Shown: positions 34,267 to 45,200 of the stretch, in pieces
How the letters are laid out: every line of letters begins with the position of its first letter
Position numbering within the stretch: position 1 is the first letter of the stretch
Assembly (NCBI GenBank): GCA_020746995.1
Contig: JAGPXD010000001.1
Span: forward strand, 3,534,001-3,598,000
Length of the DNA: 64,000 nt
Direction of reading: 5' to 3'
Origin: Plectosphaerella cucumerina
Taxonomy: Eukaryota; Ascomycota; Sordariomycetes; Glomerellales; Plectosphaerellaceae
Translations under genes and position numbers: made by a program
Notes under the pieces: model-generated
The model's database searches: none
What the model was told of the DNA's origin: nothing
The model's input: the letters and a program-made list of their open reading frames with translations, nothing else

Positions 34267-35157
34267 ATGGAGGAGCCGGCCGGAGAACTCTTCGACACGC
34301 TGCAGGCGGCCTACGACGCGTGCCAGCGCATGGCCCTGGGCCGTCACTTCGCCATCACCCGCGGCCGCACCACCCGCTCAAAGGGCGCAAACCGCAAGTA
34401 CGACCCCAAGGGCCGCGTCATGCGCCAGGACATCACCTGCACCCGCGGGAGCACAAACACCGCCGCCGTCCGCAGCAATGGCCGCTCCACCAAGACCGCA
34501 TGTCCCTGGCGGGCCAAGATTGTCCACGTAAAGGCCATGGACCGCTACCGCCTCACCATCCAGAACGACACCCACAACCACGAGATTGATGCCACCGATG
34601 ACTGGTCGCCCGCCAACATCGCCGCCGTGCGTCGTTGGCAGCGCAACTCCCAGCCCGCCATCATCGCGGAGATCCACCGCCTGGCCGCCTCGGGCAATCT
34701 GTCCTGCACAAAGATTGCCGCACAGATCAGCGAGAACAGCGCCCTCGCCGGACCACACGGTCCTGTCCTCATCAACGCCGCAGATGTTGCCAATGAGATC
34801 CGGCAGCACCGCATCGCCCTCGCCAATCGTCCACAGGGTGAAGACCCAGAGGCCAATGCCGCGCAGCAGCAGCCCGGAGCCGCCGAAGCTGCCGCCGGGA
34901 GCGCCGACGACATCCCGGCCCTCAACCGGCGGATAGACGGTATCGAGAACACGCTGGCCCAGCTCATGTCCCTCGTCCAGCAAGTTGCCGCGCGCCTGCC
35001 GCCGGCCCCTCCGCCGCCTGCACCGCCCCTTCTTCCCCAGTCTCACTCTCACTCTCACCCGGCCGCCGGAGTTGCCAATGCCACCGCGAGTCATCTGCAT
35101 GACCACTCGGCTGTTAGCAACAACGGAAATCACACCATGGGCATGGGTTTCCAATAG
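34267..35157 (+). CDS. FAR1-type DNA-binding domain protein
   Basis: Intronless, 296 residues from the ATG at 34267 (MEEPAGELFDTLQAAYDACQRM). Residues about 5-115 form a FAR1-type zinc domain of the WRKY-GCM1 fold: FAITRGRTT, two Cys (in DITCTRG and TACPWRAKI) and the His pair in DTHNHEI. The middle is helical (ANIAAVRRWQRNSQPAIIAEIHRL). A short possible coiled coil follows (IDGIENTLAQLMSLVQQV, about 223-245). The tail is rich in Pro and His. FAR1 domains derive from MULE-type transposases and are reused in plant and fungal transcription factors. No transposase catalytic domain is present here, so this is either a domesticated regulator or a transposon-derived fragment. Nuclear DNA binding is inferred. 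Confidence 0.82.
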   Translation: MEEPAGELFDTLQAAYDACQRMALGRHFAITRGRTTRSKGANRKYDPKGRVMRQDITCTRGSTNTAAVRSNGRSTKTACPWRAKIVHVKAMDRYRLTIQNDTHNHEIDATDDWSPANIAAVRRWQRNSQPAIIAEIHRLAASGNLSCTKIAAQISENSALAGPHGPVLINAADVANEIRQHRIALANRPQGEDPEANAAQQQPGAAEAAAGSADDIPALNRRIDGIENTLAQLMSLVQQVAARLPPAPPPPAPPLLPQSHSHSHPAAGVANATASHLHDHSAVSNNGNHTMGMGFQ

Positions 35158-38100
35158 CCGCCCCTCTCTTGGCCGGCTGGGGCCTTGTAGAAAAAAAGGG
35201 GAGGCGTTTCCGACTGGAAGAAATGATGCGATTTTGCAGCTTTGTTTTTTTTCTCAATTGACACGAGATATGATATCAAGTAAGTCAGAGAGGGGCGCCA
35301 TTTGCCGCGATGAGAACATCTCGCTAACGCGGATAGCCGGTGGACATGCGACATTGGCCACCTCCCAAAGCGGTAGTCGACCTCGCCCAATGCGGCGGGG
35401 CGGTCGTGTAACGGCTGGAGACAAAGACGATGGGCAAATTGTCAATATTGGCATGTGGCCCCCTTTCGTCAGCCATCCAGCAGCGGCGTCTGCCAAAGAG
35501 GGCATCAGGAGATTGAGGGCGGCAGGCCGGCGCAGCCAGAACGGGCGACTATGCGGTACGGGCGGCGGCGGTGGTGCCAGGGGTCCTTTCCCCCCGATCG
35601 ATCGGGATCGTGCCAGGCGCCAGACGCGAGGCGAGGCGATGCGCCAGGAACATGAGGGAGGGGGGGGCGCCGACGGCCGGGCTTGCGGCATGAAGAATGA
35701 CTTCTCGACGGCTCGCCGGGCTAGCATCTGTTTGCCTGTGCGACCGGCGGACCGAACGACCTTGGAGTCGGCCGGTCCGGTTTGAGAGTCAGGGAGAGGA
35801 GTCGTTCACGGACCCTGATGATCATCACCGGAGCCGAGGCCGGCCCACCCAGGTTGTTGGCGTGCTGTCCCTCCTGGCGCGTCGCGCGGCGGGGAGCGAG
35901 CCAGAGAGCAAGAAGGCCGAACGGACAGTTGAGAGCGAACGAAAGTGGCTGGCCCAGCGGCCGGCGTGGGTAATAATAGGGGTGTTCGGTTGGTGCCGGG
36001 CCTGTACCACGCTTGCGAATGGCGCCGGATAGTCAGGGGATAACCTTGGAGCCGGGTGGGAACGGGCTGGGGGCGGCTCCGGGCTTCCTGAGTCTTGGTT
36101 TGCTGCTTTCCAAGGTGCTGCCCGGTCTTTGGGCATCTGGCGAGTCGGGCATCGTCGTCGTTCGCGCAGCCTCCATCGCGCGCTGGGCCCGGAGAGGAAG
36201 GGATTGGCATCTAGATCCGATGGTTAGAGGCTACAGAGTACAGAGTCGACAGAGTTGCTGCTTTTCACGGCTCGCACGCCGTCTTGACCCGTCGACCACG
36301 CGGGGCCCCTGGGGCTCTACCGCTCTAGTCAGTGGTGGTCCAGCGGCTGGCGGGCTGATTGGGTGGCAGGCGGTTCGCATCTAAGGCCTAGCACGGCTGC
36401 CCGGGCTCGAGGGGCGGCCGGGCTGCAGGCGATGGCGGGGGAGCGAGCTCTCGGAGAATCAATTTTAGTGGTGGTTTGCCCCCTTTTTTTTCCTCCCGTC
36501 TCTTCTGCATGTGCGCGAGCCTTGCCGCGATAGCTCTCGCTCGACCTTGTTCGTTCGCTTCACCCCCGTGCTGAGTCCGCGTCGCCCCCCGTCTGGCTTA
36601 TTTTTTTTTTTCGTACTGGTTCCAGAACGGGGCCTGAGTCCCATCCCATCTCGCCGGGTTTGCTCGCAGGGGGGCGAAGGGGAGGGGAGCAGGCTAGGGG
36701 TTAATCCGATGAGCCGACCTCTGGCGCTGGGAGTGAGCGGTAGGGAATCGAGTTTGGGCCAGGTGTCATTCTCGGGAAAGGGCCCAGGGGAGGGAGCATG
36801 GGCATCGCTGGAGGTCGGAGGAGGTGAAAGCCACAGCCCAAGCCCACATGCCGCCAAGACGATGGTGCTCTGCTGACGACAGGACAGGACGGGATAGGAC
36901 AGGCCCATCTGGTGCTGGAAATTGATACCGTCGCATCGAACCGGTCGAGCTTGCATGGTGGGTGGTGGGGAGGAGCGAGGAAACGAAACATCAGCGGTCG
37001 GTGGGAGTCGGGAGAAGCGGGCTGACTGACGGGCGCTTTCAGGTGCATCGTGGGCTGTCAATGTCATGCATCCATCTCGAGTCCGATTGTTGGAGGAGGG
37101 AGCTTGAAGCTCAGCTCACCACTGACACTCACTGTGCTTGCTGCTCCTGCTGCTGCTTGGAGCTCAGACCGTGGTCCCGGCTGGCGGGCCCCCTCCCATC
37201 AAAGCATTCATGGGCCGTCGTCTTGAACTGATGGGGACCCTCTCACTGCAATCCAATCGCACAGGGCTAGACTGGGCTAGCTGGGCTGTCCCGTGCTGGG
37301 CTGTCCTGGGTAGCTCTTTCCCAACCTCCAAAAGCTGCCTCGGCGCAAAATCCACACAGGGCGTGGATATGCTGGAAGGAAGGAAGGATGGGATGTGGAA
37401 AGGCAGGCGCCACCCCTTCTTCAGGGTCAATACTCATCACCTGTCCCAGGGGCAGGCAGGAGCCAAGCACTCACATCTCCTCAGGTACCTACTTGCTTGC
37501 CTGACCGCTCTCAGTGGGACGCACCTGCAGAAAGAACGCGAGTGCGAGGGCAACGAACGGGGGTGCCCCCAAAGGATCCATATCGGTCGTCACGTCCCAT
37601 CGCTGGCTCGAGTGGCTCCCCCCGGGCCGTGGTCGTGGTTGTGGTCTTGGGGCAAGGCCCAGCAAGGGCCCAGGCACAGGTCCTCCTCCCACGGCGCGGC
37701 CTCGAGGGTAGCATTTGATCACGCCTGGGCCCCCCCCTCCCCGTCCGTCCCTACCGGGTCCCTGTCTTGTCCGCCCCTCACGCACACGCCCCCCCTCCCC
37801 TTCGTCCCCGTACCAATACCACCAAGAGCAAGCATCAGCACAAGCACCAGACCACCACGAGCAGTCGTCTCAATTACCCCCCCAGTCCCTTTCTCCCCCC
37901 GTCCCGTCTACGGAGCTGGAACCACCCAGGCTCAGAAACAAGACGCCGTCGTCGATCAACCAGTCCTGAAAGCCAACCTACCCTGTCTTGTCTGCTGGCT
38001 CTGTCTTCTGCCGTCTGTCTGTCTGCCTGGCCCTGCCCTGCCCGTCCCGTCTCACCTTCAGCTTCGCCTCCGGCTTGCATTCCACGACAATCCACCACTC

Positions 38101-38920
38101 ACTGGTCTTGTCGCTCGCCCTCACGCCCAGCGTAACAGACACAACCAAGCCGTCCGTCGACTGGAATTCTTCGCTTCCTTGGCCCCGGTCCTCGGCTCCC
38201 AGAGGCCTCACCTCGCTCCTCATCTTTCCCTTCTCCTCCGCCGCCTCTATTTTTCCTTTCCCCCCTTTCAATAATTGTAGTCAGTAATCCTACGATAATC
38301 TCCGAACTGGGCCCTGACCCGTCCAACGTCGTCCGCCTCCTCCAACGCCCGCCACCTACCACATCCAATTCTTTTCCACGCCACCTCGCCTCCTTCGGCT
38401 TTCGACATTCGACATTCAACCGTCAATCCAACCGCCGCGGACAGTACTGCCTCTGCCCGTCCCTCCTGTCGAGGCTCGCTCTCGGTCGGCCGACATCATC
38501 ACCACCTCGACGACGCCTGTCATGATCGGAGACTGCCACGAATAAAGACATCTCAATCGGGGCGGCGTCCTCGCTCTGTACCTCCATCTACCGATTCTTT
38601 GTCCTCCGACCCATTGGCCCTGCCCATTGTGCCACCAGACAAGCCAACGGCGCCGCCGTCCTTCGTCTCCCGCGGTCCGTCGCACTCAACACCCTCGAGT
38701 GCCACGAGGGAACCACTCAACGCCTCCCCCGGATCCAATCTCGCCGGCTTCCTGCAGTGCCTCACGCCTCACGCCCCCATCGCGACACACTTGGCCCGGC
38801 AAGCCCAGGTCCCTGTCATCTCGCCCGCCCTCCCCAGGGCCGATGCTGCCACCTCCAGCCCTCTCCCAGACTGTCGCCGTCTAATAATCCCGCCTCGACC
38901 GCCGACGCTTGCTGCCCGAC
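35158..38920. other. Intergenic region upstream of the coiled-coil gene
   Basis: This 3.8 kb between two plus-strand genes is probably 3' UTR, promoter and a long leader. It contains a T-run near 36599-36612 and pyrimidine-rich sequence from about 37700 to 38900. The longest open frame (37138-38274) begins with a Leu run and continues as low-complexity Pro/Ser with no domain, so I do not call it. Confidence 0.5.
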
Positions 38921-41436
38921 ATGGCCACCCCCGCCGGCTTCCCGCGCATGTCCTTTGGCGCCAGCCAGGCCCTCGACCTCAGCCTAAACCTCCCCATCGT
39001 CCTGCTGCCGCCCTCGGCAGGCCCCAGAACCGACTCGGAAACCGACGAAGACGACGACGATCTCCCCTCTGTGCGGAGCGCTCCCGTCCACAGTGACACC
39101 CGACCCGCCCGCCATGCCGTCGCCACCGACACAGACCCAGACCCAGACTCGCCAACCGAAGGCGCCTATCCCCGAGACCCCAGCGCCTACGATCGCTACC
39201 GATACGATCATGCCGACTACGACGCACAAAAGACGCCCACCGCCCTCGGTGCGCCCACACCACTCGTCCCTGAACGGGATACCCGCCGCAACAACACCCA
39301 CGAACGCGACCACAGCCACGACCACAAGCCGCCGACCCAACCTCCTGCATCTGCAACTGCACCTACACCTGCACCTGCGGCCCCCGCACCCTCCAACGTC
39401 CCTCTCCACCCCATCCCCTCCATGCAGGGCGCCTTTGCCGAGTCACTGCTGGAAGTCACCGATGGCAAGCCCGCAGACAAGCCGAAGCTTCGCTATGGTG
39501 ACGCCAAGGAACGCCGCGAGGACCTCATCAGCCAGGAGCGCGACGAGCAGCTCTACAGCGCTCGATGGCGCTACCGCCCCGGCCAGGAGCAGCACGAGCT
39601 GCACAAGCTGATGGCCCAGATCTCCTTCGGCGTCTACCTGCTGCTCAATGGAATGGCAAATAGCGCAGCCCAGGTCGTCAACATCCTCCAGGGCCACATC
39701 GACGAAGTGGACGAGTTCCTCGAGGTCACCATGGAAGATTTCCAGGAGGCCTCGACCGACCTCAAAGAGCGCATTGATTACCTCCGCCTGCCCATGGAGA
39801 ACATGGAGGTCTTTGAGAAGCTGCTGGAGGACCGCAATTTCCGCCTGCAGATCGTCGAGGGCAACGAGAAGATCGAGCACATCGTCGCCCGGACGAATGT
39901 GCTGCTGGAGCAATACGACAAAGATATCCAGCAGGGTCTCGCATCCGCCCGGGAGTTTGCCATTTACCTGACGCAGCAGAAGGACGGCGACTGGGCTCTC
40001 GACCGCCACGATGTTGTCGACATTTACGAGGCTATGAAGGGCAACACCGAGGGCTGGTTCAACGCCTTTGTCGATCTCCAGGCTCAGGGCAAGGAGCTCA
40101 ACACGCTGGTGGTCAAGCTCGGCCAGGTCGTTTCGGAAATGAGCAGCAAAGCCGGCGAGGTCAGCCGCCGCACTTGGGTAAGTCCATGCGTCGCCGGCAC
40201 GAGCGCCAGCTCCAACCGTTTTCTCAACGGCGCGCAACGCATGAATCGATCACTAACCACCGGAACAGGCTAGCATCCCGCCCTTCTCCGTCCCTCTCCC
40301 CGAATCATCCAGCGGCGATGCCTCACTCCGTTCACCGCCCTCCTCGCTGCCCTCACCTCGCAGCGGCCGGCGGTCCACCATGACCCGCGGGAGCAGCTTC
40401 AACGGCTCCGCTCCTGGCAGCTCCCACTCCAGCGCAAAGCCCGCCTACTTTGATATGCCAGCCAGGAAGTCAGATACAGCGCCCTCCATGGCCCGCTCGT
40501 CGGCGAGCAGCCACAAGCGGCAGACGTCGCAGACCTTCCAGCCCGTACCAGAGAGCCCCACCGACCCCTTTTCCGATCAGACGTCCCGCGCCGCCGCGGA
40601 CAGCGATTCCGATACGGCCACGGCCACCGGGGTCGATGAGGCACCACTCTTCCTTCTGCAACCTCGCACTTACACCCCTCAACCGCCGGAACCGATACCT
40701 TCGCCCATGGTTCATGAGCCGGCACACCCCCCACAGAAACCCGTTCAGCAACCTGTTCAGCACCCCTCACAGCAGCCCGTTCAGCGGCCTGCCCAAAAAC
40801 CCATCCCAGCGCCAGTCTCGAAGCGGACCTCGCTGAGACAGCGCGTGTCACTCAAGACGCAGCCTCCCGACTCGATTCGCATCCCCCCACCGCATCAGGC
40901 CGAATACAGGCCCGCCTCCCATGGATCTCTGGGGTCTCATGCGCCTGGCACGCCCGACTCTGCATACTCCGAGGACACTCAACGACCCCGATATGGCACC
41001 ATTGCCGAAATGTCCCCGCATCATCCAGGGTGTCATGGCCTCCCCACGATCAGAACACCACCAGTTTTACAGGCCCGTGCAGGCCAGTCCACACTCGCCC
41101 CTGCAGCAGCGCCCACAGACGGCTGGCGCATCCCCACCGCAATATTCCGTCCATGGCGGCTCGTTCCGGCCCGGGCACCAGCGAAACGCGCCCTCTCGCA
41201 TGGGAGGAGCCAGCATGCTCAGCAACGTCACGACCATGACGTACGACTCAAAGGCCACAGGCGCAACCGATAAGAAACTCAAGAAGAAGCGCAGCGCCTT
41301 TGGCTGGCTGAAGAAGGCCTTTTCCCTCGACGAGGAGGAGAGGCTCGCCTATGAATCCCGCAGGCAACAGGCGGACGCCAACTTGTACTACGACGGGCGC
41401 AGCCCCAAGTACCTCGATGGCAGACGTGTGGGCTGA
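38921..41436 (+). CDS. Conserved fungal coiled-coil protein, apparent one-base frameshift
   Basis: Exon 1 is 38921-40177 and exon 2 is 40269-41436; the 91-nt intron has donor GTAAGT, branch CTAAC and acceptor CAG, phase 0. Residues 1-200 are disordered. About 200-420 is a helical core, probably coiled coil (ERREDLISQERDEQLYSARW, LQIVEGNEKIEHIVARTNVL, LNTLVVKLGQVVSEMSS). After the intron comes a long Ser/Pro-rich region with a Pro-Val-Gln repeat (KPVQQPVQHP). The frame starting with exon 2 reads convincingly to PHHPG at about 41030. The continuation (VMASPRSEHHQFYRPVQASP and a terminal KKKRSAFGWLKKAFSLDEEER block) lies one base over and runs to the stop at 41436. An extra base near 41025-41031 would explain this. 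I do not recognise a function; the basic amphipathic terminus might bind membrane. Confidence 0.7.
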
Positions 41437-42289
41437 GCGACGCGCTGTGCCCGACACAAAACGGAAGAAGCAACTGTCGGCACGGGCTGGAATCCAGCCC
41501 GGCCGCATATGATACCCATCTATTACCCCAGCAAGCGACGCCTGATTTCATGCTTTGCAGGATAGCACCACCACCAACCGCCTAATCTATCGAACACCAC
41601 ACTCTTTCCGTCCACCAGGACGATCCCCCCCATATCGAACATCTATCCCCCACTCCTCCGCAACATATCCGCCCTGCGCGCATGCTTTTTATCTGTCATT
41701 TACATGGAATCATAGCGAAGGACGGCCGTGATTTTCTAGTCGTCGGTCTTTCGCCTGGTGTTGGGGTGTTTTCGCTTGTCGTCCCGTGCCGACGGAGCAG
41801 CTCTCTGTATGATACGATGATCCGAGGAGGGGAGATCTTTGGGGCGGCCTCTGTTGCCGCTCGGAGAGCAATATCAAGCAGTTTACGACGTCATCTCATC
41901 ACTCTTCCATGTGTCTTGATTCATGTGTAGACTTGATTTCTTCATTGCAATGCTTCGTAGAATGGATCGATCCTATGCCACCCCTCTTCCCCCCTGAATA
42001 CTAGAAACTTTAAAAAAAAGGTTACGTCGACTCCCACAAGCAAGGCACGCGGGGAGGTCGGGTGATTCCTCCCCGGTGCGTAGTTCCATGAATTCCCTTG
42101 TCCGATGATTTCCCCCGCGCGTTGTTCCGGTTTCCATTCCATCCATCCGCCCCCGAATGCAGAAGAAGAAAAAGAGTCAAACAAAACGAAAACGCTCGAA
42201 ATGCCACCGGAACACCATCCCTTTCCCTTCCAGACACGATGCGCCGCCCTTTGCCCCCCTGTTGCCCAAAACCTCTTCCCCTTTCTCTT
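41437..42289. other. Convergent intergenic region
   Basis: Shared 3' flanks of the coiled-coil gene and the IQGAP gene, 850 bases. No gene or clear processing signal that I can assign. Confidence 0.55.
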
Positions 42290-45200
42290 CTACTGCGTTC
42301 TGTAGAACTTCTTGTAGACGAGGTGCAGCAGCAGGTTGACGTTGAGCTTGAGGTTGCCCTCGAAGAGGTTCATGAACTGGTGGGACTCGAACTGGGCCTG
42401 CAGGAGGTCCTCGATGGGGACGAGGGCGCTGGCGCCGGGCATCTGGATGTGGCCGCGGGAGCCCTCGATGGAGAAGACGCCGACCTCGTCGCAGCTGATG
42501 GTGACGTTGATCTTGTCGTAGTCTGCGATGCCGGCCCAGGAGACGAGGACGCCCTTGTCGGCGAGCTGGCGGGCTGAGTACTTGAAGCTGCCGAATTTGG
42601 GGACGCGGCCGCTGCGCTCGAGCTCGCGCTGGTGGTTGTACTGGCGGGTGAAAGGGAGGAGGAAGCGTTTTTTGCTGGGAAGATGTTAGTGTTTACGTTC
42701 ACGTCTCGACGGGAAGAGATCGCTTACCCCTTGTTCTTCTGCAGCGTCGCCATGGCCGACTCGATGTAGTCGTCGTAGCTCTTGCGCTGCAGCTCGAGAT
42801 ACTTTGCCTTCTCGTGCAGGTTGGACAGCGTCAGGCGCACGCCGTCAATCTCGCGCTGCCGCTGGACCCGCCTGCGGCTCTTTGTGCGGATGTCGAGGGC
42901 GATGGCGTTGAGGATGTCCTGGTAGAAGTTGTGTTTGGAGATGCGGCCGAGCTGCTCGAGCCGCATGACGTTCTCGAGCGCCGTCCGCTTGAGCTCGTAG
43001 TACGACATGCGCGTCACGTCGATCATGTTGGAGTCCGAGTAGGCGCCCTTTGTGACGGGGCCCTGGGAGGAGAAGTCGTCGCGCAGCACAGACTGCCACC
43101 GCAGCTCGTCCTCGTGTTGGATGGGCTTGACGAGGATCTCGAGGAGGTTGGCGCCTGACTGCACGCGGATAATGTACAGAACGCAGCGTTTCGTCTCCAT
43201 GAAGAGAGCCTTTGCCTCGGCGTCGGGGTCGTCGACGTCATGCAGCTTGGGTGTCAGGAACATCTGGATGTCCGATGATCCGGCCGCCGTCATCTCGCTC
43301 TCGTTGCTCTTGGCACTGCCCAGATCTTGCATGATCTCGCGCAGCACGTCATCGCGGTTCGGGCAAATGAAGGACAGCTCGGCGGCCACGAGGCTGTGGA
43401 TAGCGAAGATGTCCGTCATCTTGATGTACAGCGTGGGCTTGTTCTTGGCGTAGAGGTCGTTGAACTCGTCAATGTCGAATGTGGCCTCGGCGTCAGGCAC
43501 CGAGATGAGCTGGTGCATGATGTCGGCCAGCCGGTCAATCGAGTCGCTAACAAACGCGTTGAGCGGCTGGAGGTAGATGTTCTCGCCGCCAAACGGCCGC
43601 CCTGACGCGATCTGGCCGAGGACCTTGGCCACCTCGCCGAGGTTCCGCTTTTGCAAGGGGCTCAGCTGCTTCTCGACGACGCCGACGTTCTCCGGCGCCG
43701 TCACGGCGGGCTGCAGGTAGAACCTCCAGAACCAGTTGGTCATGAGCTGCAGGTGGTGGTGCTGGGGCTCCTTCTGGAAGTGGGCGGAAAGCGCCTCGAA
43801 CATTTGTCGGCAGAGGTATCGAAGGCCATACGGCAGCTTGGGGAGCATGTCCTCGAGAGAGATGAAGTATTGGTCGCAGATCTCGCGCAGGTCTCGGAGG
43901 TGGTCGATGAAGAGTTCTCTCGTCTCCTGGTCCTTGATGGCCATCTCACGGGGAACGTCGAGCGGGCGGTGGCTCGGCCGTCCGGTCCTCAGCTCCTCGT
44001 TGTTAATGGCCGAGCGGTAGATCTGCAGGGGGTCGCTCTCCAAATCCAAAGCCGGATCCTCGATAATGTTGTCCCTGATGATGGGGCCGAGGAGCTCGCG
44101 AAGATACTTGCGATCCCGGGGTGACCGGGAGTAGTTGGCCAGCAGCTTCGCCCAGAAGAAGTTGCCGCGGAGGTACTCGTTCATGTCTCGTGTACCCTCA
44201 ATCTCCTCACGCATGGACCGTGAAAGCAGCTTGAGGAGGTAGTACTCTTCTCTCCGCTTTTGGGCATAGCCGAAAAGGCCCATCATGAGGTGCTCGATCC
44301 GCTTGCACTCCTTTTCCGGGGTGCCTTGCTCGCGAATGCGCTTGAACAGGCGTCCGAGGTACTGGGGTTGGGTTTGCAGGTTGAAGAAGAGCTGCTGATA
44401 AGACTCCAGTTTCTTCCTGGAGCTCTTGTTCAGAGCCTTCAGATCAAAGTGGTTGGCGGAGGAGATGGAAGAATTGGCGAGGAGGCCGATGGCGTGGGAG
44501 CCGTAGTTGCTCTGGTGGCGAACGACCTCGTCCAGGGTGATCTTGTTCTTGACGAGGAGAGCAATCTTGATGTCGAGTTGATCGATGTACTGCTCGAGCA
44601 TCTCGTTCTGTCGGACCTGGTGTACCACTGTCTTGCGCATCCGTTCAAATTCAACCTCTTCGTTGAAGTCGAAATCACTGTCGTTGAGCAGATGGACAAA
44701 GTTCTTGACCGCGTTGACTGGAGGGTTCTTGCCGGTGGTGAGACTCTTGTATGCCTCTCCCTGGACCTTGGCGCGGACGAAACTCTGGATCTTGATGACC
44801 TTTTGCATGTTCTCCTCGAAGAACTTCTTCTTGGCTGCAAACTTGGCTCTGATCATGAAGGCTCGCGCCATTGTCTGGACACCAATGACGGAGTCTTCCT
44901 CTTCGTCCAGGCGGGCGAGCAGCTCGCCGACGGCGTCCCTGAGAAGCACCGCTCGGCCCAGGGCTTGCAGGTCGGTGATTTCTGAGGTATGGGAAGCAAG
45001 CTCCTCGAGAAGCTCAGCGCGTTGGCGTCGGAAGATGTAGCCTCGGATGTGGCTCTGAAGCGAGGTGATCTGAGACTCATGGCTGGCCAGGGCCTCTTCA
45101 TCAGCAGCCACTCTTTGCCGCTCCGCCATGCCCCTGATGAGGCCCTGGAGAGAGATGACAGCCTCTTCGTGCTCGTTGAGGGCATCGAGAGTCTCGGTGA

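Noticed and set aside
37138..38274. 378-codon open frame starting with a Leu run
   Set aside because: After the Leu run it becomes Pro/Ser low complexity typical of GC-rich leader sequence, with no family resemblance.
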